Shown piece after piece: positions 33,467 through 42,217 of a stretch of DNA of 55,685 bases. The notes beneath the pieces are model-generated. The model made no database searches, was not told where the DNA came from, and saw only the letters and a program-made list of their open reading frames with translations. Position 1 is the stretch's first letter. Each line of letters opens with the position of its first letter. The DNA lies in assembly GCA_947632705.1 (NCBI GenBank), contig CANRQE010000009.1:1-55685 (forward strand), written 5' to 3'. The translations under genes and the position numbers were made by a program. The DNA comes from an uncultured Coprococcus sp. Its GTDB lineage: Bacteria; Bacillota; Clostridia; Lachnospirales; Lachnospiraceae.

Positions 33467-34519
33467 ATGAAGAATACAAAGTGGATCAAATTTGTCATTA
33501 TTATCGGGGTTATTGCGATACTTTTAGTTATATTGGGGGTCAAGGCAAAAAAGGTCTATGACGGTTTTATGGATGAATATAAGGGAACGGAATCCCATGC
33601 CGGAACAGATGTCGTGGTGGAGATTCCGCAGGGAGCATCTGCTAAAAGTGTAGCGGCAATTCTCCATGACGCCGGACTGATCGATTACGAATATGCATTT
33701 GTATTAAGAATTAAGGAATCCGAATACAGAGGGAGACTGCAGCCGGGTACGTTTACATTGAATACCGGAATGAATACCATGGAAATGATAGAGATTCTGT
33801 GTTATGTGGAGCCAGTAAAGACAGTCCTTTCAACACTCACGATTCCGGAGGGATATAGTATTGAACAGATTGCGGCGAAATGTGAGTCGGAGGGAATCTG
33901 TTCCGCGGAGGACTTTATCGCCGAGATAGAATCCGGCAGGCATACCGTTCCTTTTTCAGACCAGATTCCTGAGGAAGATGGAAGGAAATATGATCTGCAG
34001 GGTTTTCTCTTCCCTGCCACATATGATATTTTTGAGGACACCACAGCTGCAAGTCTGGTAGACGCCATGATTGCAAAATTTGAAGAGGTATATACCGGGG
34101 AGTATCAGGCAAGAGCGGCTGAACTGGGATATTCCGACTATGAGGTTCTGATTATGGCGTCGATTGTGGAGCGGGAGGCAAAGCTTGCCGATGAAAGACC
34201 TGTCATAGCAGGAGTTATCTATAACCGGCTTGAGATTGATATGCCGTTACAGATGTGCCCTACAGTATTGTATCCTCTGACGGAGGGACGCTATGATGTA
34301 ACAGAAGTAACTTATGCAGATCTGGAGATTGAATCGCCATACAATACTTACAAATATCCGGGTCTGCCGGTCGGGCCGATCTGTAATCCGGGGCAGGCGT
34401 CTTTAGAAGCCGTTTTGTATCCTGACGACAACAATTATCTGTATTATCATACAAGTGATGCGGGGGACGGAAGCCATATCTTTACGGAAACTTATGAAGA
34501 ACATCTGGATACACAGTAA
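33467..34519 (+). CDS. mltG: Endolytic transglycosylase MltG (YceG-like)
   Basis: This 350-residue protein has one N-terminal membrane helix (about residues 8-25) and a YceG-like outer domain. MltG cleaves nascent peptidoglycan glycan strands and sets their length. The LysM-like region DVVVEIPQGASAKSVAAIL (about 47-65) is followed by the catalytic core with the essential Glu in MASIVEREA (Glu235). The conserved end reads SPYNTYKYPGLPVGPICNPG and HIFTETYEEH. The length is typical. The ATG is preceded by gaaggagcagg. Confidence 0.93.
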   Translation: MKNTKWIKFVIIIGVIAILLVILGVKAKKVYDGFMDEYKGTESHAGTDVVVEIPQGASAKSVAAILHDAGLIDYEYAFVLRIKESEYRGRLQPGTFTLNTGMNTMEMIEILCYVEPVKTVLSTLTIPEGYSIEQIAAKCESEGICSAEDFIAEIESGRHTVPFSDQIPEEDGRKYDLQGFLFPATYDIFEDTTAASLVDAMIAKFEEVYTGEYQARAAELGYSDYEVLIMASIVEREAKLADERPVIAGVIYNRLEIDMPLQMCPTVLYPLTEGRYDVTEVTYADLEIESPYNTYKYPGLPVGPICNPGQASLEAVLYPDDNNYLYYHTSDAGDGSHIFTETYEEHLDTQ

Positions 34520-34554
34520 AAAAGGTGGATTTTCATTTTTCGTTTATAAACTGC

Positions 34555-34583
34555 TTGCGATATATTGAAAAATTATATATAAT
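34555..34583 (+). promoter_or_regulatory. Promoter of the FHA-kinase locus
   Basis: TTGCGA (34555-34560) and TATAAT (34578-34583) are spaced 17 bases apart, 76 bases before the first gene. It is the only strong promoter I see before the six-gene block. Confidence 0.7.
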
Positions 34584-34659
34584 TTAAAGAGTATGTATGC
34601 ACAATGGGGGCAGTTTTACCTGAATATGCGCCTGCAGGGTGCGATAGGAGGAATATTTG

Positions 34660-36468
34660 ATGAGAAAAGTGAATTTCAAAGTTCGGAATATCGGTTCTGA
34701 AAAGTATTTATCTTATATATTGGATGACGACTGTGATTTTGATGAGGAACTGTTGGATTATTTTGACGAAAATAAAATACCGGAGCTGATTGATATCATC
34801 TATGAGGAAGATGATGTCAACGATTACCTTACATACAATGTAACGGGCAGGACAACAGTAGAGACATTGTTTGCAAAAACCGTCAACGCAGAGATGGTAT
34901 TGGGGGTTCTTCATGGGATAGCTTCCGGCATCGTGAATATGCGGGATCTGGGAATTCCTGTTTCAGATGTTATTTTACATAAGGGGTTTACCTATGTGAA
35001 TCCTGTCACATATGATGTAAAGATGATCTGCATTCCGGTTGAGTCAGATACGAATCCCAGCGTGGAATTTAAGAGATTTGCAAAGGATCTCCTCGTGAAT
35101 ACAACATATGACAGTGCGGAAGACTGCAATTATGTTGCGAAGGTAATCAGTCTGCTGAATGTAGATAAATTTACGGTTCGTGCATTTGCCGCTCAGCTTG
35201 CTGATTTAATGGAAGCCGCCGGTATGCAGGTGGAAGAGGATTATATGGATGTTGGCGGAACAGGCGTTGAAGTGACCGGTTCTGTGGATACATCTGCCGG
35301 AGATTCTACAACGATGGATGATTTGCCGGAATTCAATGAAGTTTCTTTCGATGATGAAGACGGAGAAGAAATCAGTGTATATGATACTGAACCGGCAAAG
35401 GCGAATGAAATATTTAAGGATTTGGATCTGGATGCTGAGGAGAAAAAAGAATCAAGCAGCGTGGATATGTCTGTGTTTGACGACAGTATGCTTGAAGAAC
35501 TGGAGATTGATGAGGATATAGAGGAGGCGTTAGCGGAAGAAGAGACAGCTGAGGCTGATGCTTTGCAGGAGGAGCCGGAGGAAGAAGCTGTACAGGCTGC
35601 GCCGGAGCAGCCTGAGGAGTCTGAGCAGCTGCACGAGGATATGCAGGGGGAGCCAGAGCAACCGCACGAGGATGTGCAGGAGGAGCCTGTTGATGCTGCG
35701 TCGGATGCAGAGGGACTTACGGAGATGCTTACAGATATTCAGGAATCCGGCATGACGGAGATTGCGGAAACGGCAGAGGGTGTTACGGAGGTTTCTCCAA
35801 AGAAAGAAGATACTATAAAACCAATTCTGATTGATACCTCTGATCTGGATAACCTGATTGATGAGCCGCCGGTGGTAAAGAATATTAAAGTTAACAGAGC
35901 AAAGATTATACAGCATGCTGTAGAAGAAGCGGCAGAAGAGGAAGAAGAGAAGGTTGATAATCCGACAGAACAGATTATCAGTCAGGAATTTTTAGAGAGC
36001 GGAGAACCTGTTGAACCGGAGACCAATATGGATCCTGTCAGTGGAAAGAAAAGCAGAAGTCAGTCCGGAAAGACGACGACGGATAAAGCGGTAGAACTTT
36101 CCGCAGGAATGAACGTCGTAAAAGATACGGAACCGGAAGAAGATAAGCATGCAGCGTCCGGCATGCCGAAGGCAATGCCATATATTGTCCGTGTCAATAC
36201 AGGAGAAAGGGTAATGATCAACAAGCCTGTATTTAAGCTGGGGAAGGCAACAAGGGGCGTTGATTTCTCAATTACGGGTAACGGAGCAATCAGCAGAGTG
36301 CATGCGATTATCAATACAAAAGACAGCGGATGCTATCTGAAGGATAACAAGGCGACGAATGCTACATATGTAGATGGGGTAAAGCTGGAAGAAAATCAGG
36401 AGGTAAAGCTCAGGAATGATTCGACGATTACATTAGGAGGAGAAGATTTCCTGTTTAAACTAAGTTAA
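34660..36468 (+). CDS. DUF6382-like/FHA domain protein 1
   Basis: The ATG at 34660 has AGGAGG at 34646-34651 with 8-base spacing. The 602-residue cytoplasmic protein has an N-terminal domain (about 1-190) shared with the next gene, which I match to DUF6382 from memory. A very acidic Glu-rich linker (about 200-470) follows, then a C-terminal FHA domain (about 505-602). The FHA phospho-threonine contacts are present (GAISRVHA), but two family positions are altered: the first Arg is Lys (LGKATRG) and NGT is NAT (NKATNATYV). It shares an N-terminal motif, AEDCNYVAKVISLLNVDKFTV, with the second protein (DNYVAKVISFANRTGTF). It most likely reads phosphothreonine made by the kinase of this locus. Confidence 0.8.
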   Translation: MRKVNFKVRNIGSEKYLSYILDDDCDFDEELLDYFDENKIPELIDIIYEEDDVNDYLTYNVTGRTTVETLFAKTVNAEMVLGVLHGIASGIVNMRDLGIPVSDVILHKGFTYVNPVTYDVKMICIPVESDTNPSVEFKRFAKDLLVNTTYDSAEDCNYVAKVISLLNVDKFTVRAFAAQLADLMEAAGMQVEEDYMDVGGTGVEVTGSVDTSAGDSTTMDDLPEFNEVSFDDEDGEEISVYDTEPAKANEIFKDLDLDAEEKKESSSVDMSVFDDSMLEELEIDEDIEEALAEEETAEADALQEEPEEEAVQAAPEQPEESEQLHEDMQGEPEQPHEDVQEEPVDAASDAEGLTEMLTDIQESGMTEIAETAEGVTEVSPKKEDTIKPILIDTSDLDNLIDEPPVVKNIKVNRAKIIQHAVEEAAEEEEEKVDNPTEQIISQEFLESGEPVEPETNMDPVSGKKSRSQSGKTTTDKAVELSAGMNVVKDTEPEEDKHAASGMPKAMPYIVRVNTGERVMINKPVFKLGKATRGVDFSITGNGAISRVHAIINTKDSGCYLKDNKATNATYVDGVKLEENQEVKLRNDSTITLGGEDFLFKLS

Positions 36469-36474
36469 TCAATA

Positions 36475-36520
36475 CCCTCTCGTATGAGAGGGAACAGGGC
36501 AGGTAGAAATACCTGCTTTT
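36475..36520 (+). other. Two hairpins between the FHA genes
   Basis: ccctctc-gtat-gagaggg (36475-36492) is followed by gcaggta-gaaa-tacctgc-tttt (36499-36520). The second is a terminator-like stem with a GNRA tetraloop and four T residues. Either could reduce expression of the five downstream genes relative to the first. Confidence 0.6.
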
Positions 36521-36560
36521 GGTGTTTACTTGGAGAAAAATAATAGAATGGAGAAGGTAA

Positions 36561-38384
36561 ATGAAGAGGAACAGGTTAAGCGTTACAAAAAATGAAGAAA
36601 AGAGCTATACCGTTAAGTACGAGCTTGAAATGAATGATGTAGTGGATACTAAAATTCTTGATATGGGGATGTCCGGACGATTGGTACATATGGCGGCAGG
36701 CGACATGAGGGAAGAACGGGATGTGCGTACGATTACATATCAGATAAAGGACATGGTTCCACTTGCGGATTTTCTGAAAAAGGAGATAAACAAGAAACAA
36801 ATGCTGACATTGCTCTATCATGTTCTGGCGGGCTTAGAGAGCTTCGGTATGAATATGGTATCTTTGAGCTATGTGGCAAAGGATACGCAGTATATTTTTG
36901 TCCATCCTGATACGATTGAGGTATGTTTTATTGTTGCACCGGTGGATAAACAGACGACGGACCTGAGTGAAATAAAGGCGCTGGTAAAAGATGTGATTGT
37001 GGATGCCAGATATTTTGAGATGGATAGGGATAATTATGTTGCGAAGGTAATTAGCTTTGCTAACAGAACAGGGACTTTCTCTATTGCTGATATGAAAGAA
37101 TACATAGATAAGCTTTTGTCAGATATGGGAATTCATATAGAGGAAGAAAAGAAAGAAAGAGAAAACGGGGCGGAGAACAAAACAGCAGAAAGGGCATCAG
37201 GCAGAGTGAATCGGCTGGATGTTATGAAAAATCATGCGAGGATGAATCAGCCGCCAATGGGAGGACCGAATGGGATGCCGGGTCAGCCGCCAATGGGAGG
37301 GCCAAACGGAATGATGAACCGTCCGCCAATGGGAGGACCAAATGGGATGCCGGGTCAGCCACCGATGGGAAGACCGAACGGAATGCCGGGTCAGCCACCG
37401 ATGGGAGGACCAAACGGAATGATGAATCGTCCGCCAATGGGAGAACCGAATGGAATGCCGGGCCAGCCACCGATGGGAGGACCGAATGGGATGCCGGGCC
37501 GTCCGCCAATGGGAGGACCAAACGGAATGATGAACCGTCCGCCAATGGGAAGACCAAACGGGATGCCGGGCCAGCCACCGATGGGAGGACCAAATGGAAT
37601 GATGAACCGTCCGCCAATGGGAGGACCAAACGGAATGATGAACCGTCCGCCAATGGGAGGACCAAACGGAATGCCGGGCCAGCCGCCGATGGGAGATGGA
37701 CAAAAAACTGTGGCAGCTGATACAGATTTCTTAAAGAGTGTATCGGAACCGCCACGGATGCCGGAGATGCCAGTCGCACCGGAGTCACCACGGATGCCGG
37801 AAGAAGTATCGGCAGAAAAACCAGAGGCAACAGAAACACCGGAGAAGCCGGAGACAGCAGTGCCGGAAGAAGTACCGGCAGAGAAACTGGAGGCAATAGA
37901 GACACCAAAGGAGCCGGAGACAGCAGTGCCGGAAGAAGTACCGGCAGAGAAACCGGAGGCAATAGAGACACCGGAGGAGCAGGAGACAGCAGTGCCGGAA
38001 GAAGTACCGGCAGAGAAACCGGAGGCAGAACCACCGCAGACGCCGGAGATGCCGGTTGCACCGGAACCACCGCAGATGCCGGAAATACCTGTTCCATATC
38101 TGCTCAGAACGAAGACAAATGAAAAGATATATTTAGATAAAGATGAGTTTACGATTGGAAAATCCGCTACAAAAGCAGATTATACGATCAGCGACAATAC
38201 GGCAGTCAGCAGGATACATTGTATTATTACAAAAAGAAACGGTGTAAGCTATATCAGAGATAATAACTCAACAAACGGTACTTTTATCAACAATGAGGAA
38301 TTAATAAGCGGGAATGAAAGATTTTTGACAAATCATGCACATGTAATACTGGCGGATGAGGAATTTATATTCTTTGTCAAATAA
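36561..38384 (+). CDS. DUF6382-like/FHA domain protein 2 with PPMG repeats
   Basis: This 607-residue protein has the same plan as its neighbour: an N-terminal DUF6382-like domain (about 1-200), a long disordered linker, and a C-terminal FHA domain (about 512-607). The linker is two repeat blocks, first a Pro/Gly/Met-rich array of twelve 12-residue units, then a Glu/Pro-rich array of 22-residue units. The FHA domain is fully canonical: IGKSATKADYTI, AVSRIHCII, DNNSTNGTFIN. The linker should be extended and flexible, letting the FHA head reach partners. Glu/Pro segments also hold TP and TA sites. The ATG has a ggagaagg Shine-Dalgarno, and it is followed 27 bases later by the phosphatase. Confidence 0.85.
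   Translation: MKRNRLSVTKNEEKSYTVKYELEMNDVVDTKILDMGMSGRLVHMAAGDMREERDVRTITYQIKDMVPLADFLKKEINKKQMLTLLYHVLAGLESFGMNMVSLSYVAKDTQYIFVHPDTIEVCFIVAPVDKQTTDLSEIKALVKDVIVDARYFEMDRDNYVAKVISFANRTGTFSIADMKEYIDKLLSDMGIHIEEEKKERENGAENKTAERASGRVNRLDVMKNHARMNQPPMGGPNGMPGQPPMGGPNGMMNRPPMGGPNGMPGQPPMGRPNGMPGQPPMGGPNGMMNRPPMGEPNGMPGQPPMGGPNGMPGRPPMGGPNGMMNRPPMGRPNGMPGQPPMGGPNGMMNRPPMGGPNGMMNRPPMGGPNGMPGQPPMGDGQKTVAADTDFLKSVSEPPRMPEMPVAPESPRMPEEVSAEKPEATETPEKPETAVPEEVPAEKLEAIETPKEPETAVPEEVPAEKPEAIETPEEQETAVPEEVPAEKPEAEPPQTPEMPVAPEPPQMPEIPVPYLLRTKTNEKIYLDKDEFTIGKSATKADYTISDNTAVSRIHCIITKRNGVSYIRDNNSTNGTFINNEELISGNERFLTNHAHVILADEEFIFFVK
37248..37694 (+). repeat. 36-bp tandem repeat, 12 full units plus one partial
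   Basis: The units encode [QR]-PPMG-x-PNGM-[PG/MN]. The x is mostly Gly with Arg or Glu variants, and the tail alternates between PG and MN. Near-identical DNA between units suggests copy number changes by slippage or recombination. Confidence 0.95.
37803..38030 (+). repeat. 66-bp tandem repeat, about 3.5 units
   Basis: In-frame units of 22 residues of the form EVPAEKPEAIETPEEPETAVPE form an extended acidic, proline-rich spacer just before the FHA domain. Confidence 0.9.
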
Positions 38385-38411
38385 TTTCTTCAAAAAACCG
38401 GAGGAAGAAGA

Positions 38412-39182
38412 ATGATATTTAAAGTCGCATATCATACAGATGTTGGAATCAAAAAAAAGACGAATCAGGATTCGCTTGCAATTAAGGTGGTCGATACCCC
38501 GAAGGGACAGGCGTTGTTTGCCATTATATGTGATGGTATGGGTGGTCTGTCAAAGGGGGAACTTGCCAGCAAAGAGGTAATTCTGGCATATTGCAGATGG
38601 TTTGAAAATTCATTTGTGAGAATGGTTGCGGAGGATTCATTTTCCATGGAGGAATTAAAAGACCAATGGTTTACGATTGCTTTTCATCAAAATGAGAGAA
38701 TCAAAACGTATGGAGAATCTCAGGGAATCATGATCGGCACAACCTTAACGGCGATGTTAATGTATATGGATACATATTATATGATTCATGTCGGCGACAG
38801 TCGTATATATGAAATGACAACAGATATCAGACAATTGACAAAGGATCAGACCTTTGTGGCAAGAGAGGTTGCTGCCGGAAGAATGACGGAGGAGGAAGCC
38901 GAAACTGACAGCAGAAGGAGCGTTCTGCTGCAGTGTATCGGCGCATCACCGGTAGTCCAGCCTGATTTTATACAGGGACGTATTGCCAAAAATGCAACTT
39001 ATATGATGTGTTCAGATGGATTCCGCCATAAAATTTCCAAGGATGAAATGCTGGGTAAGCTGGGACCGGCCATATCAGAGAGTGAAGAGATTATGCAGCA
39101 TAACTGTCAGCTTCTGACAGAGCTGATAAAAGAAAGAAGAGAGACAGATAATATCACTGTTTTGCTTGTAAAAACAGAGTAG
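38412..39182 (+). CDS. PP2C-family Ser/Thr phosphatase
   Basis: This 256-residue cytoplasmic metal-dependent phosphatase has all metal-binding and catalytic motifs: TNQDS, CDGMGG, HVGDSRIYEM, CSDGFRHK and TDNITVLLV. It normally reverses phosphorylation made by the neighbouring Ser/Thr kinase. The order phosphatase then kinase is conserved in Gram-positive bacteria (prpC-prkC). Here the pair sits inside an FHA and surface-protein operon rather than in the usual ribosome biogenesis cluster. The next gene begins 11 bases after the stop if the ATG start is used. Confidence 0.93.
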   Translation: MIFKVAYHTDVGIKKKTNQDSLAIKVVDTPKGQALFAIICDGMGGLSKGELASKEVILAYCRWFENSFVRMVAEDSFSMEELKDQWFTIAFHQNERIKTYGESQGIMIGTTLTAMLMYMDTYYMIHVGDSRIYEMTTDIRQLTKDQTFVAREVAAGRMTEEEAETDSRRSVLLQCIGASPVVQPDFIQGRIAKNATYMMCSDGFRHKISKDEMLGKLGPAISESEEIMQHNCQLLTELIKERRETDNITVLLVKTE

Positions 39183-39193
39183 TGGGGGATAAC

Positions 39194-41380
39194 ATGACAA
39201 AATTGGGTACAGTATTAGACGGAAAATACGAAATACTGAAAAAAGTCGGTCAGGGCGGTATGTCGATTGTTTATCTTGCCATGGATAATCGTCTGAATAA
39301 ACAATGGGCCGTAAAAGAAATCAAAAATGATGGTTCAAAAACCATTGAGACTCTGTTAAAGGGACTTGAAAGAGAAGCAAATATCCTGAAAAACGTGGAT
39401 CATCCGGTTTTACCGAGAATTGTGGATATTATCAACGAAAACGGGACCATTTACGTTGTTATGGATTATGTGGAAGGCAGGCCGTTAAATGAAGTCCTGA
39501 AAAAAGAAGGGGCACAGAGCCAAAGCAAGGTGATTGAGTGGGGACGTGCGCTGGCGAGTGCATTGGATTATCTGCATTCAATGAATCCACCCATTATTTA
39601 CCGGGACATGAAGCCTTCCAATGTTATGTTAAAACCGGACGGTTCTGTCAAGCTGATTGATTTCGGTACGGCAAAAGAATATATTGTAGAGAATAATGCA
39701 GATACAACTGCACTTGGAACCAGAGGCTATGCTGCACCTGAACAGTTTGGAGATGCTCAGGGAAGAGGAATCTATAATACGGATGCCAGAACGGATATTT
39801 ATAATCTGGGGGCTACCCTGTACCATCTGGTAACAGGAAAAAATCCATGTGAGCCGCCCTATGAGATAAAACCGATCAGACAGTGGAATCCGATGCTGTC
39901 TTCCGGTCTGGAGCAGATTATCATCAAGTGCTGCCAGCCAAATCCGAATGACAGATACCAGTCCTGTTCCGAATTGCTGTATGCTTTGGATCACTATAAT
40001 GAGCTGGATTATGAATACAAGGCGCAGTCCAAAAAGAAGCTGGCAGCATTTCTTGCAGTGGCAGGTTTGTCTTTGGTGTCTGTCGGCTGTGCAATTTTTG
40101 GTACAGTAAAGAGAAATGAATTAAAAGAATTAAATTATAACAATAAGATTATAGATGCAAAGGAAGCGCTGATGACCAATGATGTGAACAGTGCAATTGC
40201 ATATTATAAAGATGCCATTAATCTTGACAGTACGGCTTCAGAGGCATACATAGGTCTTCTTGATACATATGCATATTACTACGAGGCGGATGAAAATGTG
40301 AATGAAGGCGCTGAAACAGGCGCTGAGACGGGAATCCGGTATGTAGTGAAAAATATAGGTGCGGTTGAAGATGATGTGGTCTATGAAATCGCAATTTTGT
40401 ATTACAATGAGGTGCAGGATTACAAAAGTGCGCTGCAGTACTTCAATATGGTGGATAATGACAGACGTTTTCCGGATGAAACCGAGCAGGCGGCCTATTA
40501 TTCTGCAATCTGTGAAAATAAGATTAACAGAACTGCCAGCTTTAGTGACAGTAAGGAACAAGTATATGAATTTGAACAATTCAATGAGGACAGCATTGAT
40601 AATGCCAATCCGAATAAATATATCAATTATCTGAATATTGCCACGATTTATGTAGATAACCTGGAAAGTGATGCGGAGCTGCCGCAGAGAACGATCCGGC
40701 TGTTAAATACGGCAAACAGTGATATGGATGCAAATACAACGGCTTTATCCAATGTATTTCCGGAAGACAGGGGCGTCAAATATTATACCGGGCAATATTC
40801 CCGTCTGTTATATTCTGCTTATTCTTATCTGGCGGAGCATGCAGAATCAAATGAAGAAAAACAGAGTTATTATCTGAATGCGATTGATGCGTTAAACCGG
40901 TATCTGGCAGGAGTCGATATATCTTCTGACAATGTGGCAGACGGTACGAAGCGGGAATATGTAAAATATATGGTGGAGGAAGCGGAGACTTATACAGCGC
41001 TGGTCAATGCCGGTTCAGGAACGAATTATTATAATAATGCAGAAGATACCTATGCCAGGGCAGAAGAAAGCCTTGGAAATGACGATTACGCCGCAGATAT
41101 TTATGTCAGTCATTTAAATTATCTTTATAACAGATATTCTGCGGAATATGGAACGAATCCCGAAAACTGGAAGACGGAAGGAATTCAAAAGGTGCGGGAG
41201 GTCTGTCAGGCTGGAAATGAAGTTAAATCTTTGTCGAACCGGGAAAACAATCTGTGGAATACCTTACTGATCAATCCCGTGATTTCAGCGGTAATTGAAA
41301 ATGACAGTACCCCGGATACTGATTATACGGAAGAAAGTACGGCGGCCAGTGAACCGGTCGGCGAAGAGAGTGAGGAGTGA
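39194..41380 (+). CDS. Transmembrane Ser/Thr kinase with TPR-like outer domain
   Basis: I choose the ATG at 39194, behind a gggggat Shine-Dalgarno, over the GTG at 39182. The 728-residue protein has an N-terminal Hanks-type kinase domain (about 10-270). It shows VGQGGMSIVYLA (Gly loop), WAVKEIK (Lys), IIYRDMKPSNVM (catalytic loop, YRD for HRD), LIDFGTAK and a TTALGTRGYAAPEQF activation segment with phosphorylatable Thr. One membrane helix follows (about 283-302). The roughly 425-residue outer part is helical and TPR-like (DVNSAIAYYKDAINLDSTASEAYIGLLDTY). It has none of the PASTA repeats expected of PrkC/Stk1, so it does not sense muropeptides in the usual way. It ends in a Glu/Ser/Thr-rich tail. 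Confidence 0.92.
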   Translation: MTKLGTVLDGKYEILKKVGQGGMSIVYLAMDNRLNKQWAVKEIKNDGSKTIETLLKGLEREANILKNVDHPVLPRIVDIINENGTIYVVMDYVEGRPLNEVLKKEGAQSQSKVIEWGRALASALDYLHSMNPPIIYRDMKPSNVMLKPDGSVKLIDFGTAKEYIVENNADTTALGTRGYAAPEQFGDAQGRGIYNTDARTDIYNLGATLYHLVTGKNPCEPPYEIKPIRQWNPMLSSGLEQIIIKCCQPNPNDRYQSCSELLYALDHYNELDYEYKAQSKKKLAAFLAVAGLSLVSVGCAIFGTVKRNELKELNYNNKIIDAKEALMTNDVNSAIAYYKDAINLDSTASEAYIGLLDTYAYYYEADENVNEGAETGAETGIRYVVKNIGAVEDDVVYEIAILYYNEVQDYKSALQYFNMVDNDRRFPDETEQAAYYSAICENKINRTASFSDSKEQVYEFEQFNEDSIDNANPNKYINYLNIATIYVDNLESDAELPQRTIRLLNTANSDMDANTTALSNVFPEDRGVKYYTGQYSRLLYSAYSYLAEHAESNEEKQSYYLNAIDALNRYLAGVDISSDNVADGTKREYVKYMVEEAETYTALVNAGSGTNYYNNAEDTYARAEESLGNDDYAADIYVSHLNYLYNRYSAEYGTNPENWKTEGIQKVREVCQAGNEVKSLSNRENNLWNTLLINPVISAVIENDSTPDTDYTEESTAASEPVGEESEE

Positions 41381-41385
41381 TGGAT

Positions 41386-42204
41386 ATGACAACAGTTTAT
41401 GATGTGATGTTATACGGTGGTCTTGCTCTTGCAATTATATTTGCCGGCATAGCGGCACTGCTGTTTGTCCGGTTAAACATTCCAAAAGTAATCGGAGACC
41501 TGACAGGATCATCTGCAAAAAAACAGATTCAGGAAATTCGGGAAAAAGGATACGAAAGTGTACAGAGGGCAGGCACGTCCAAGAAGAATGCCATCAGAGA
41601 AGCAGGGAATACGGGACGGATATCCGTGAGATCCATATCCTCCTCCGGAAAAACGGGCGAGAGCAAACGTTTGAATGCAAAGTCTGACATAGCTGAAAAA
41701 GGAAATGAGCGATATAAAAAGGCAATCAGGGATCTGGAGGCGGAGGAACCGACCAATGTTTTGAATGAAGAGTCTGAAGAGTCAACGAATATCCTGAATG
41801 AAGAGTCTGAAGAAGAAACGAATATCTTAAATGAAAACTATCATGAAACTGCAACGGATATTCTGGCAGAGGATGAAGAGGAAGGAACAACGGACGTACT
41901 GGCAGAGGGCGAAGAAGGAGAAACAACGGACGTACTGGCAGAGGACGAAGAAGGAGAAATAACGGATGTTCTGACAGTAGATGAAGAGGAAGGAACAACG
42001 GACGTTCTGACAGCGGATGAAGAGGAAGGAACAACGGATGTTCTGACAGCGGATGAAGATGGAGGAGCAACGGATGTTCTTACAGTGGACGAAGATGGGG
42101 AGACCAGTATTTTAAGTGATTGGACAGAAACGAATCAATATCTGGCAGGACAGATAAAATTGATATATGATGTTGTAATTGTTCACACAGAAGAAAGAAT
42201 TTGA
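41386..42204 (+). CDS. Single-pass membrane protein with T-x-[VI]-L acidic repeats
   Basis: The ATG at 41386 has gaggag (41372-41377) with 8-base spacing, within the end of the kinase gene. The 272-residue protein has one N-terminal membrane helix (about 6-28), then a basic, helical cytoplasmic stretch (about 40-115). The acidic tail (about 120-240) holds eleven T-x-x-L motifs: TNVL, two TNIL, TDIL, six TDVL and TSIL. Six are in perfect 12-residue register. FHA domains bind phosphothreonine with selectivity for the +3 residue, and Leu or Ile is a known preference, so this tail is a plausible docking array. The topology (inside or outside) is inferred from the positive-inside rule. Confidence 0.75.
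   Translation: MTTVYDVMLYGGLALAIIFAGIAALLFVRLNIPKVIGDLTGSSAKKQIQEIREKGYESVQRAGTSKKNAIREAGNTGRISVRSISSSGKTGESKRLNAKSDIAEKGNERYKKAIRDLEAEEPTNVLNEESEESTNILNEESEEETNILNENYHETATDILAEDEEEGTTDVLAEGEEGETTDVLAEDEEGEITDVLTVDEEEGTTDVLTADEEEGTTDVLTADEDGGATDVLTVDEDGETSILSDWTETNQYLAGQIKLIYDVVIVHTEERI
41890..42105 (+). repeat. 36-bp tandem repeat encoding TDVL units, six copies
   Basis: Six consecutive 12-residue units start with TDVL and continue with an acidic segment ([AT]xDEExGx). Five looser TxxL motifs flank the block. Confidence 0.92.
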
Positions 42205-42217
42205 GGAGGAAGATAGC

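Noticed and set aside
37248..37694. Regular 36-bp repeats resembling a CRISPR array
   Set aside because: Repeats are contiguous with no spacers, keep a 3-base frame and encode a clean 12-residue protein repeat within FHA protein 2; no cas genes.
37222..38097. Long antisense open frame rich in Pro, Leu and Val
   Set aside because: It mirrors the repeat arrays of FHA protein 2; repetitive GC-biased codons remove stops on the other strand. No ribosome binding site or conserved motif.
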